Part shown: piece by piece, positions 9,641 through 19,067 of the stretch
Numbering within the stretch: position 1 is the first letter of the stretch
Layout of the letters: every line of letters begins with the position of its first letter
Assembly (NCBI GenBank): GCA_949987705.1
Contig: OX465282.1
Coordinates: forward strand, 80,588,070-80,652,069
Direction: 5' to 3'
DNA length: 64,000 nucleotides
Source: Thereva unica
Taxonomy: Eukaryota; Arthropoda; Insecta; Diptera; Therevidae
The notes under the pieces: model-generated
The model's database searches: none
What the model was told of the DNA's origin: nothing
What the model saw: the letters and a program-made list of their open reading frames with translations, nothing else
Translations under genes and position numbers: made by a program

Positions 9641-10866
9641 ATATGTGTTATGATATTGTGATTATTATAAGTTTGCAAGAATTTGTGATCATTATTTTGT
9701 GATTTAAATAAATTGTTTTCTTAGTGGTGAATCTTTGTTTTTTTATTTCTTATTTTCCCTCCTAGATTTTGTTTTCAGGTATTTTTAACTTACCAGTATA
9801 GGAAGTTATTGTAATCGGTCCGAAAATCGAAATCGAAAATTTCAACGTATTTTCATATTTCAAGGTCCCAGGAGCATTTTAAGCAAAAAATTGGGAGGAA
9901 GTATGTATGTGTGTGTATGTGCGTACGGATGTGGTCATTTTTTCCTGCACGATATCGCGCGAACCAAAACTGATATCGACTTCGTTGAGGTGTTGTTCGA
10001 AGCGTATCAACCGAAATATGATCTGAAAAGAATTTCATGAAATTCGGTCCAGCCGTTTTTTTGTTTAAGCGACGTAAGTGATTTTTGTACCTGCACGATA
10101 TCACCAGAACCACGAAAGATATTGACTTACTTGAGGTGCCGTTCGAAGCGTATTAGCGACAATATAATCTGAAAAGATATTTATAATATTCCGTCCAGCG
10201 GTTTTTTGGTTTAAATGACTTAAGTGGTTTTTGTACCTGCACGATATCCCGCGAACTATAAAAGATATCGACTTAGTTGACGTGCCGTTCGAAGAGTATT
10301 AAACAAAATATGATCTGAAAAGATTTTCATAAAATTCGGTCGAGCCGTTTTTTTGTTTAAGCGGCGTAAGTGATTTTTGTACCTGCACGATATGGCCCGA
10401 ACCACAAAAGATATTGACTTACTTGAGGTGCCGTTCGAAGCGTATTAGCGACAATATAATCTGAAAAGATTTTTATAATATTCCGTCCAGCGGTTTTTTG
10501 GTTTAAATGACTTAAGTGATTTTTGTACCTGCACGATACCGCGCGAACTAAAAACTATTTTGACTTCATTGAGGTGCCGAAAAACATTAACACATCAATT
10601 TTATATACATTTTCGTTACCCTAATCTTATAAGTGCGCACATTTAGTTTGACATTGTAGCGAAAATATTGATAAACAATTGTGACAAATTCTCGGTATTA
10701 TACATATATTCTATATTGCCTATTGTTCATTTATTATTAAAATATCCAATCATAATATTCAACATCCATCATTGGGAAGTTGATCGTGTGGACCGAACGG
10801 GTCGAACCCACATCCCAACTAGTTGTTTTGTGTTTTTGGTTGTATATTCTAGGAGCTGCCGCGACA
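9641..10866 (-). repeat. BEL-B 3' LTR remnants, interrupted
   Basis: Positions 9650-9787 match 17892-18025 of the 5' LTR (shared GCAAGAATTTGTGATCATTA), and 10838-10866 match the LTR start (TGTCGCGGCAGCTCC read on minus). Between them lies 1.05 kb of unrelated sequence, most of it the 146-bp array. The remaining 1.4 kb of the LTR is missing. Confidence 0.75.
9788..10625 (+). repeat. 146-bp tandem array with alternating A/B units
   Basis: TGCACGATA occurs at 9946, 10092, 10238, 10384 and 10530, a constant spacing of 146 bp. Units 1 and 3 share AAATATGATCTGAAAAGA and the GTTTAAGCG end; units 2 and 4 share ATTAGCGACAATATAATCTG and GTTTAAATGACTTAAGTG. The true period is therefore a 292-bp dimer. 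It begins with GTAATCGGTCCGAAAATCG, an edge I associate with dispersed insect repeats. Confidence 0.85.
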
Positions 10867-10880
10867 TACTCCCCGGCCTT
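10867..10880 (-). other. Polypurine tract of BEL-B
   Basis: On the minus strand AAGGCCGGGGAGTA lies immediately before the LTR start TGTCGCGG. A purine-rich run at this place primes plus-strand synthesis in LTR elements. Confidence 0.7.
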
Positions 10881-11002
10881 GACAACGCTGCGGTGTCAAA
10901 ATTAGATACTAATTTAATGTTAAGTATATTTCTTTTGTTACCAAACTTTTGTAATTTAGGGGGGTTTTTTTTAATAAAAGACATGATTGCTTATTTATAT
11001 AT

Positions 11003-11529
11003 TTATTTCTTTGTTGTTTCGATTGGTTGAGCCTCAACATTCCCCTTGCTGGTGTGGGCTTCTTGGAGTGTAACCTTGATTTTGTTGTTTTTTAGTTTTT
11101 TAAATCGTAGGGTTTGATTATTTATTTTTATACGGTAATTTTTTGCAGCACTTCTAATTTTCGCCCATGGAAGTGAGAGGCTGTTAATCTGCGCCCATAC
11201 TTCAGGGGTGGCGATAATGTCCGCAGGTGGTTGTTTTTTCTCAAGGCCCGGTATGCGTCCAAGGTTAAAGTTCGTTTTGCAGGTTTTGGTGCTTCTTGTA
11301 GACTGCGAAAGAGCTCTGTTTTCTGTGGTGGACTAAATTTCTTGGTAATTGGCGGTTTTCTTGGTTGTGTCCTTTTCCTTAATTCTGGTCCAGCTGGAGT
11401 GGCTTCAAATGGTCTTCATACCTTTGGCTGTTGTGGTGATGGTATGGTTTTTCTTAATGCCTGGACTGATGATTCCCTTTTTGGCGGGGTTGATAATTTT
11501 GGTACATCATCTATCCAAATATAGTCCAT
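11003..11529 (-). pseudogene. Unidentified basic, Pro-rich ORF at the 3' end of BEL-B
   Basis: On the minus strand an ATG at 11529 begins MDYIWIDDVPKLSTPPKRES. One TGA lies at about 11417, and the frame then stays open with many Lys/Pro (AGPELRKRTQPRKPPITKK). A second overlapping frame carries TPEVWAQINSLSLPWAKIRS and KINNQTLRFKKLKNNKI and ends at 11003, so a frameshift near 11250 probably joins two parts of one protein. It lies between the integrase end and the polypurine tract, where some BEL elements carry env or accessory genes. No signal peptide or membrane helix is visible, so an env is unlikely. I do not recognise the family. Confidence 0.4.
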
Positions 11530-11733
11530 GATGAAAATAAATTAAATTAAGCCTTTTCGTCGTGAGTGATGATGGCGGTTTTTATTTCACTTTACCAAAT
11601 GCCTAACGGTTGTTTGGATGGATTTGCAGTTGGTAATGTGGGGTTGGTCCTTTTTTGTGGTAACTGGTTTGTGTCTTTGGTCGGAAGTGGCTCATTAGCT
11701 GCCTGGGCTATGATAATCTTAATTCTGACTGTA

Positions 11734-13512
11734 TTATAATTCGGTATTAATGGGTAAAAGACATATTTTTGAAATGGGTCGCTTTAATATAGAGTTTTTT
11801 GTTTTAATTCGAATTAAGTGATCAGCGCCAGGGTGGACTTCCGTTATGCGCCCTAGCAGCCATTGAGCGGGTGGTAGATTATCTTCCTTGAGTAATATTA
11901 GTTGGCCAACTCTTATGTTGTCGCGCAATTTTGTCCATTTTGGTCTTTGCTGAAGGCGTGACAGATACTCGGAGTTCCACCTTTTTCAGAAGGATTGGTA
12001 TAAATGTTGTACATGCTGCCATCTGTCTAAGCGATGTACGTTCTGGTCGAGGACGGATGGCTCGGGTGGTGTTATTAGAATGTCGCCAATGAGAAAGTGT
12101 GCTGGTGTTAATGGTGTTAAGTCTTCTGGGTCGCTGCTTATCTCACACAACGGTCGGGAATTTAGGCAGGCTTCAATTTGGGTTAATACAGTACTAAATT
12201 CTTCATAAGTGAGTATTGAAGTTCCTAGAATTCGTTTCATGTGATATTTCGTTGATCAGACTCCAGATTCCCATAGGCCTCCGAAGTGTGGGGCTGCTGG
12301 TGGATTGAAATGGAATTGTACCTCTTCGGTCTCCAGTAATGGTGCAATTTCTTGATTTATGCCGTTGACCATCTGTGCTGTTTGCCTGGTGAGTACTCGG
12401 TTGGCTCCCACAAAATTGGAACTACAGTCGCAGTAGATGTCTCTAGCCATACCTCTCCGGGAGACGAATCGACGATATGCTGCAATAAAACCTTGTGTAC
12501 AGAGATCGGTCACTATTTCAATGTGTAATGCCTTAGTAGCCATACATACAAATATCGAAATGTACCCTTTATATCTTTTTGATTCTCGGCCCTTGTGAGT
12601 TTTCAGCTCAAAGGGTCCGCAATAGTCGATTCCAGTATGGCTGAATGGTCTTGAGGCCTTTACTCTTTGATACGGTAGGTCGCCCATCAATTGTTGTTGT
12701 ACCTCGGCCTTCTGTCGATAGCAGGTGATGCATTTGTGAATCTGATGGCGAATCGTGTTTCTTGCATTCAGTACCCAGTATTTTCGGAAGATGACGCTCA
12801 TCATTAACTGGGGTCCTCCATGTAGGGTCTCTTGATGGTATCTATCTATCGGTAACGTTGTGAATGGATTCTTGTCTGGTACTATGATGGGGTGTTTTTC
12901 CTCATATCGTAAGGTTGAGTGTCGCAATCGTCCGCCTACTCTTAAGAGTCCGTCATTATCTATAAAAGGGGTTAATTTCCTTAAAGCACTTTTATTTAGA
13001 GTTTGTTTTTCGGCTAATGATTTGAGTTCTTCATGAAAATGTCGTTGCTGAACGATTTTTAGGATTACCAGTAAGGAGTTTCTGATTTCACTATTGGTGA
13101 GATAACTTTTGGTTTTGTCTCTTGCTAATTTTCGACAATCACTGATAAATCTTTTGCAATATGCGGTTACTCTGACGAGTTTGGTGAGCGAGGAGAATTT
13201 TGTAATGATGTCATCCTTAATTGCGATAGAGCAACAGGGTGGCTGTTTTCTGGATTCTAATTCTGTGGTGAGTCTTGTCCTCATGGTGGGCCACTCGGTC
13301 TTTGGTTTTTGGAGCCATTCTGGGCCTTTCCCCCATAGCATGTGATCCTTTAACTCTTCGGGTGATAATCCTCTTGTGGCGCAGTCTGCTGGATTCTGTT
13401 TTGAGGAGACATGACCCCATCTTGCGTTTCTTAACAGCTCATGGATAAGGGATGTTTGGTTGGCTATAAATGATTTCCATTTTGAGGGATGTCCATTTAG
13501 CCATGCTAGCAC
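11734..13512 (-). pseudogene. BEL-B pol: integrase and its C-terminal domain
   Basis: Starts in the RNase H/integrase linker (NPADCATRGLSPEEL) and contains the integrase zinc region (ETLHGGPQLM, then CITCYRQKAE). The catalytic core has HTGIDYCGPFELK (first Asp), DIYCDCSSNFVG (second Asp, usually SDNGTNF) and HFGGLWESGV (Glu). A TGA at 12254-12256 breaks the protein just after the Glu. The frame resumes to LNSRPLCEI and TPAHFLIGD, a second break occurs near 11985, and the BEL-typical tail LKEDNLPPAQWLLGRI ... KRPISKICLLP ends at 11734. Integrases of this family insert the DNA copy into the genome. Confidence 0.85.
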
Positions 13513-14534
13513 TATTTCGGAGTCTGTCCAAGTGAATGTAGGTGTAGCATCCGTAAGTTTTACTGCCCTTTGGATATAGTTGATTAATTTCGCCAGTAGT
13601 ACTGCTCCACATAATTCTAGTCGTGGAAGGGAAACTACCTTGATTGGCGCTACCTTAGTCTTGGCTGTCAGGATGTTGATGGTTCGAGTTCCATCTTAAA
13701 TTGCGCAGTAATAGACCACTGCAGCGTAAGCTTGAGTGGATTCGTCGCTGAATCCATGGATCTCCAGCTCGGTTTGTGTGCCCCTCTTTTTTAACCATCT
13801 TGGGATTTGGATCTGGTTGATGGTGCGTAGGTGTTGTTGATACTTGTTCCATTCGGGTTGTAGTTCCAGTGGTGGAGCATCATCCCAGTCTATCTTTGCT
13901 AACCATAACCGTTGGATCATTAGTTTCGCTGGTATAATGATTGGTGATGCCAATCCTAATGGATCGAATAATTTAGATATTTCTGATAACATTGTTCGTT
14001 TGGTTATTGGAACTGTTTGTTTTCCTTCCTTTAATGTATAGGACAGTGTATCACTTCGAGGGTTTTTACCTGGTCCTGCGAGGTTATGTTGAAGGGCAAG
14101 TTGATTTCTCTTAGTTCTTCTGGTATGGATGCTAATAAATCTGGGGAGTTTGAAACCCATTTTCTCAGTTGGAATCCTCCAGACATCATGAGTCCTTGTA
14201 GTTGTTGCTGCTTGTTAATGGCTTCTTCTATTGTGTTTGCTCCTGACAATAGATCGTCCACGAAAAAATCAGTTTGGGCTGTAGCTGATCCCAGGGGATA
14301 TCTTGCTTGCTCATCAATGGCTAACTGTTTGATGGTTCTAGTGGCTAAGTAAGGGGCGCTTTTCGTTCCAAAGGTGACTGTGAGCAGTCGAAAATCCTGA
14401 ATTGATGTTTCTGGTGACTCCCGCCATACTATACGTGGATAGTCAGCGTGTTGTTTTACTATTCGTATTTGTCTGTACATTTTTGCTATATCTGCTGTGA
14501 ATGCTATATAATGGAGGCGCCATCTAAGGTCCAT
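13513..14534 (-). pseudogene. BEL-B pol: reverse transcriptase fingers/palm and RNase H
   Basis: FTADIAKMYRQI carries the first catalytic Asp, LLTVTFGTKSAPYLA the middle of the palm and FFVDDLLSGANT the second and third catalytic Asp residues (FVDD in place of YVDD). The frame changes near 14060, then SKLFDPLGLASPI and the RNase H Asp (EIHGFSDESTQAYAA) follow. Another frame change near 13690 leads to PRLELCGAVLLAKL and TWTDSEIVLAWLNG. Catalytic residues are retained although the frame is broken at least twice. Confidence 0.85.
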
Positions 14535-16167
14535 TTAACAAAATAACATTGAGAGATGTTGCTGTACTTGATGGTGCCGATGCTTTTAAGACTACGCGTA
14601 ACTTCGTTGTGGTGCTATCTTCCTTTAGAACCGAGTGGTGTGGTAGATAGAAATGTAGAAGCGGTGGGTGCGAGTTGTTGACTGCTACTGGTTCCATATG
14701 TTCGAGGGTAATGTATTCCCTTAAGCAATCGTCATATTGCTTCTTTAGGTCTGGTTCTTTGTTTAGCCGAGTTTCTGATCGGTATAGACATGAAATGGCT
14801 CGGGGTCGGAAGGTTCCTAGGGATGTGTTGTTATCAGTGAATGGGAGTTGGACTTCGTACTGTCCAGTAGGAAGTCGCTTGTGTGTGGTTCGAAAAATCT
14901 CTTCGCACTGTTGTTCCTCCTCGGTTAGGGGCTTTTCTATGCTGATTTCTTCTAATTCCCAAAATTGGGCTAGCTGCTGTTGTAAGTCAGTGGTGATATG
15001 GAGGCTGGTCACTTTTATTGTTGGGATGTCCTTGAATTTGCCAGACAAGATCCATCCCAAAGATGTTTCTTGGGCTATCGGTGATCCTTTTTCGCTAAGG
15101 ATGATCCCATGCCTGATGATTTGGCCGTAAACGTCGCCACCCAACAATATGTCTATTTTGCCCGGACGGGAGTACCAAGGGTCTGCTAAATTGAGGTGAT
15201 TGATGTGCGTCCATTCTTGAGTGTAAATTTGTTTTGATGGAAGGAAACTAGTCAGCTTTCTTGTAGCTAGTGCGTTTATTTCCACTGCGAAGTTATTGTA
15301 ATAATTAGATTTTAATGTTAGCTGGACTAGATTTTCGAATTTGCCGGTGTTGATTTCGCCGACAACGGTAATAGACGCCTTGATTGGTTTCTTTCTCAGA
15401 TGTAGCCTTTGGACGATAGCTTCTGTTATGAAGGAGACTTGTGATCCTAGATCAATTAACGCTCTGACTGTGGTTTCATGCCCTGTGTCTGATTGGAGCT
15501 TTACCACCGCTGTTGCCAGTAGAACTTGTTGCATTGGAGCGTCGTTGTTTATCATTAAGGAATGTAGTTTGTCTGCTTCTTGGAGGTTCTGTCTCGACGA
15601 GGATGATGATGAATTGATTTGTTCTCCGGACGTTACTGTGGCTACATGAGATTGAATTCTTGCATCATCGGTAGATTGTTGATTGGTTGGTTTGAGATTC
15701 ATGCTTCTTTTATCAGTCTGGCGATGCAACAATGAATGGTGACGTTGGTGGCAGATCAGACAGGTGTGTTTACTTGGACTTTGGGCTCCTAGATGACCAT
15801 AACCTAGGCAGTTTACACACAGCTTCTGTGATTTCACCAAGTCCCTTTTTTCTGCTTCGGTCAACTTGACGAATGCTTGGCACTGCCGGACGTGGTGGTC
15901 GCTTCTGCAATAGCTGCATCTTTGGCTGGTTGTCACATGGAATGTTTGTGGTGTCATCTTGTCCTTGATGAAAAACCTTGGTGATTCTTGTCCCTTGGAT
16001 ATTCTTGGTAATTTTATTAGATGTTCTTTATTTGGGTTTGGCATCACCTTGGTTTCTTCTATACGGAGATGGACTGCCTTCTCCTGATGTGGGATACTCG
16101 GCTTCATAACGAGATTCAATCGCGGCGTAATTTGTGTAGAAATATTCCTCCATTTCTTCGTATACAT
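14524..16167 (-). pseudogene. BEL-B gag C-terminus, zinc knuckles, protease and RT start
   Basis: A 547-residue open frame. Near its start are Cys/His clusters (CSYCRSDHHVRQC, CVNCLGYGHLG, CLICHQRHHSLLH), the BEL-type zinc knuckles that bind RNA. The aspartic protease follows as ALIDLGSQVSFITEAIVQRL; the active-site triplet is DLG where DSG is usual. Further on are WILSGKF, SLGTFRPRAISC and the RT entry LRVVLKASAPSS (FDAS in intact relatives, so two substitutions). The frame ends at a TAA at 14524-14526, 30 bp before the first RT Asp. It overlaps gag by 140 bases in another frame. Confidence 0.85.
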
Positions 16168-16399
16168 CCCTCGTGAAGTAGTTATTTTTTAATAGGTCGG
16201 AATCCGCAGGTTCGTCATTCCTGACCATAAGAATCTCCGTGTGGGTTTTCTGTATTTTCTGGAACAGCTTTTCAAAATCCTGAAGTCGTTTTTTATAGTA
16301 GGAAGTGGTTCGTCTGTCGGCTCCATCCTTTCGATAATTTGTGATAAACTTCTCCAGAAGCTCCTTTTGCACGAATTGTATTTTAATTGCCTTTACCAT
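16028..16399 (-). CDS. gag: BEL-B gag, N-terminal domain
   Basis: The ATG at 16399 is the first after the PBS (16492) on the minus strand. 123 residues, helical and Lys-rich: VQKELLEKFITNYRKD, LQDFEKLFQKIQ, then EEMEEYFYTNYAAIESRYE, the short amphipathic pattern seen at the start of BEL gag proteins. It stops at 16028 and overlaps the zinc-knuckle frame, so the capsid part between them is either frameshifted or deleted. Confidence 0.65.
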   Translation of the reverse strand: MVKAIKIQFVQKELLEKFITNYRKDGADRRTTSYYKKRLQDFEKLFQKIQKTHTEILMVRNDEPADSDLLKNNYFTRDVYEEMEEYFYTNYAAIESRYEAEYPTSGEGSPSPYRRNQGDAKPK

Positions 16400-16491
16400 A
16401 TTTATTTAGTTTAGTTAGTTTAGGTCACTGGCTGCTACGATTTCCCTTTGAGGTGACGTGATCAGGCTAGATGTACGTTTTCCTTTCGGAA

Positions 16492-16508
16492 TCCGGCTCG
16501 AAGGACCA
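16492..16508 (-). other. Primer-binding site, tRNA-Tyr, of BEL-B
   Basis: Minus-strand TGGTCCTTCGAGCCGGA, three bases after the 5' LTR end. Complementary to the tRNA-Tyr 3' end. Confidence 0.85.
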
Positions 16509-16511
16509 AAA

Positions 16512-18074
16512 TGTGCCGTGATCACCCAGGTGTCACCCCTAAAAAAATCACCCTTTTTAATAAATACAATTTTATTAAAAAGCTTAATGTTTTTCTAGTA
16601 CAATTAACTTCACAATTCACTATTTCATTCATTAATTCACACAATTCACATCCAGTTCATTATTTGATTAATTCGATATAAATTAGTTTTAAGTTATTTC
16701 AATAGTTATATAATATAGACATAAACTAGCTTAAATTCAATAGTTTGATATTGCCAAAATTATTGCTAGGCCTTTCATTGATATTAACAATATCACAGAA
16801 ATTTCCTGCTGGTAATGTATGCGGCGTGTGTCTTTCGCTTACTTAAATTCTCCTTAATAGATTGGCTTGATGCTTTAACTTTCTTGGCTTTAGGAGTTAG
16901 TTCGAATTTTGGACGGATAGATGTCGCTGACCAGAAACTGAGTTAATTTCCCAAACTTCTCCTTCTTTGATTGATTTAACTTTACTGAATTGATGATGCA
17001 CTTGCGATGCGTTGGTTGCGGTCGATTACAGTGGTGTGAATGCTTCTTGACGCCTTCTTCGCCTTAGATCTGCCTTTCGGGTTCTGAAATTTAGATTGCT
17101 TTAGCTTATTAAGTTATATGGGAATTAAATATTTCTTGGCTCAATTCGCCTTGCTTAGGATGCTGTCTCGCTACAACAGCTTACGTATGACGGCTCAATG
17201 CGCCGTTTATATTGGTTAAAAATCGGCTCAATTCGCCTTTATTGGGATGCGAAAGTTGAAGGTTTAATACTTCCTTTCAACTTGGTTGGGATGCAAAGGT
17301 TGAAGGTTCAATACTCCGTTCAACTTGCTTGTAGATTTGGCTCAGTACGCCCTGCTTAAATGAGAATCACTGGTTGCCTCAATGCGGCAATTCTTTCAGA
17401 GTCAGAACGTCTTGAAGGATCAAGTGATCTGAAATTTTCGGTCAGCTGCTGCGATATTTATTGCAGCAATCACAATGAAGCTAGGCAAAGTGGCGGGGCA
17501 ATGTGCAGTATATACCGATTATGTATTTAATCCTCGCTTGTTTGCGGTCAGCTGTTTCTGTCTGTCAAATGGAGTTTGATTGCAGGTCAGTGTTTTTATT
17601 TCATTTTAAATTATATACTAATTTTATTTTTATATTTCAGCGAGATATTTATTTTGGAAGGAGAAAAAAGGGGCTGGACACAAGTTAAGTGTTGACAGGT
17701 AAGTTTCTTTGTGGAACTTGTTTAAATTCTGTATTAATTACTTTTCCAGTTTTCAGATTTCCTTTGTTTACCGATGGCATTTGACAGTGGCTGGCCTGGT
17801 TTTTTAAGCGAAGTTTTTATTTTTATTTTATTTGGTTGTATTATAATTATTCTTTTTTTTCAGGAGGAATTCTCGATGGACGTATTTTATATATCATATT
17901 GTGATTATTGTAAGTTTGCAAGAATTTGTGATCATTATTTTGTGATTCCAATATATTGTTTTCTTAGTGGTGAATATTTGTTTTTTTATTTCTTATTTTC
18001 CCTCTTAGATTTTGTTTTCAGGTATTTTTGTTTTTATTTTTGGTTGTACGTATATTCTAGGAGCTGCCGCGACA
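16512..18074 (-). repeat. BEL-B 5' LTR, about 1.56 kb
   Basis: Read on minus it runs TGTCGCGGCAGC ... GATCACGGCACA, with TG/CA termini, bounded by the PBS on the internal side. The outer end is confirmed by the copy next to the polypurine tract at 10866. Minus-strand AATAAAATTG near 16570 could be the poly(A) signal. Several short GGCTCAATTCGCC-like words repeat at 17150-17360. The LTR is long for this group. Confidence 0.8.
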
Positions 18075-18500
18075 TCGACCTCAACGGATGAATCATATAC
18101 CCCTTCCGCAGTGCCTTGCAAAAAACCAAAGACAGTGACTTTAACAGAAAATATAGCTGAACCAATTTTCGAATTTTTGCGTGCACGAACCAAAACTGCA
18201 AACGAGCCAGAAAATGCTAACTTGTTGTTTTTGAAAAGCTTGTTACCAGATTTGACCAAATTAAGTGAAAAAAGGCAGCGCATTTTCAAACGAAAAACTC
18301 TCATTCCTCTTGAAGACTTACTAGAGGAGGATGAGGCTAGCAGAGTAATTATTCAAAATCTAGATAGCCGTCAGCAAAGATCGACATATGATACATATTG
18401 CATCGATGCAATAAACCACCCGGAAACAACTTACTGCCACCTCTCATCAAGGCGCACTTCTATTCGGCCACAAAACACGACTCCGAATGGTCCCTTTTAA
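18075..18500 (+). pseudogene. BESS-motif protein, C-terminal part, cut by BEL-B
   Basis: The open frame directly right of the LTR reads TSTDESYTPSAVPCKKPKT, then LLFLKSLLPDLTKLSEKRQR and FKRKTLIPLEDLL. FLKSLLPDLTKLSEKRQRIFKRK is the BESS motif (a protein-interaction motif at the C-terminus of many insect MADF proteins). No MADF domain lies to the left because BEL-B occupies that place. It runs convergently towards a Harbinger transposase exon 47 bp away, the arrangement also seen in H-2 and H-5, so it is probably the second gene of Harbinger H-4. Confidence 0.65.
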
Positions 18501-18546
18501 AAGCATTACCAAAACAATGTAATATATTTAAATAAAAATGAATTAC

Positions 18547-18847
18547 CTCAAAGTTACTAGAAGTTTTTCTCCTGGACTGATGCTTTTGGGGAAGTTTGTG
18601 TCAATCCTGGAAATTCTCTTTCCGATCAACTGCAACAATTTATCAAACGTTTTTGGAGCCATTCTGACATAGTTCTTAAATTTAGCTTCATCAACTTTTC
18701 CAGAAAACTTGAAATAATATTATTTTCTGTTCGGCGTTGGTTAAGTGGGTGCACCCAACATTTGTTCGACCTTGCTTCATTTTCCCCTTTTGCTGCAATT
18801 ATTGCTAATGAAATAGCCACAATATCGTCATCAACACCGTGCAACAT
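18547..18847 (-). pseudogene. Harbinger H-4 transposase, exon 1 only
   Basis: ATG at 18847 (MLHGVDDDIVAISLAI). SNKCWVHPLNQRR is the conserved WVHPLNxRR start of insect PIF/Harbinger transposases. After a one-base frameshift near 18725 it continues VRMAPKTFDKLLQLIG and SISPGEKLLVTLR, and ends at a good splice donor (AG|GTAATT) at 18547. Exons 2 and 3 with the DDE residues are missing: the BESS gene follows at once. So H-4 is an internally deleted Harbinger. Its outer end is probably near 19042 (AGGCTGAATTCACACTG on minus). Confidence 0.7.
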
Positions 18848-19067
18848 GATTGATATCACAATTGTTACTGAAATGTTTTGTGCCTTATTCACATTTAATA
18901 GAGCATACTTTCGAAGCAATCTTTTTTTGTTTTTTTTTTGCTTTATTTGGTGTGAATATAGGCTAGTCACAATGTTTGACTGTTTTTTTTTCGTTTTGTT
19001 CTTATAAAACGTTTTGCTTTATTCAGTGTGAATTCAGCCTAACTTATTATTTCATTATTACTCATTT

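Larger units (their letters stand above)
9641..18074 (-). mobile_element. BEL-B: BEL/Pao retrotransposon with 5' LTR, gag, pro, pol and a broken 3' LTR
   Basis: Order on the minus strand: 5' LTR (18074-16512), tRNA-Tyr PBS, gag, zinc knuckles, protease, RT, RNase H, integrase, an extra 3' ORF, polypurine tract and 3' LTR remnants. This RT-then-integrase arrangement and the protein motifs are typical of BEL/Pao. Stops and frame changes in pol mean it is inactive. The 3' LTR is truncated at about 9641 and interrupted by a tandem-repeat element, so no TSD can be checked. Confidence 0.85.

Noticed and set aside
10780..10840. GGGTTCGACCC on minus, similar to a tRNA B box or tRNA-derived SINE
   Set aside because: No A box at the right distance and no cloverleaf can be drawn.
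13109..15649. Several plus-strand open frames across BEL-B
   Set aside because: All lie opposite clear RT, RNase H, integrase or gag-pol motifs on the minus strand.
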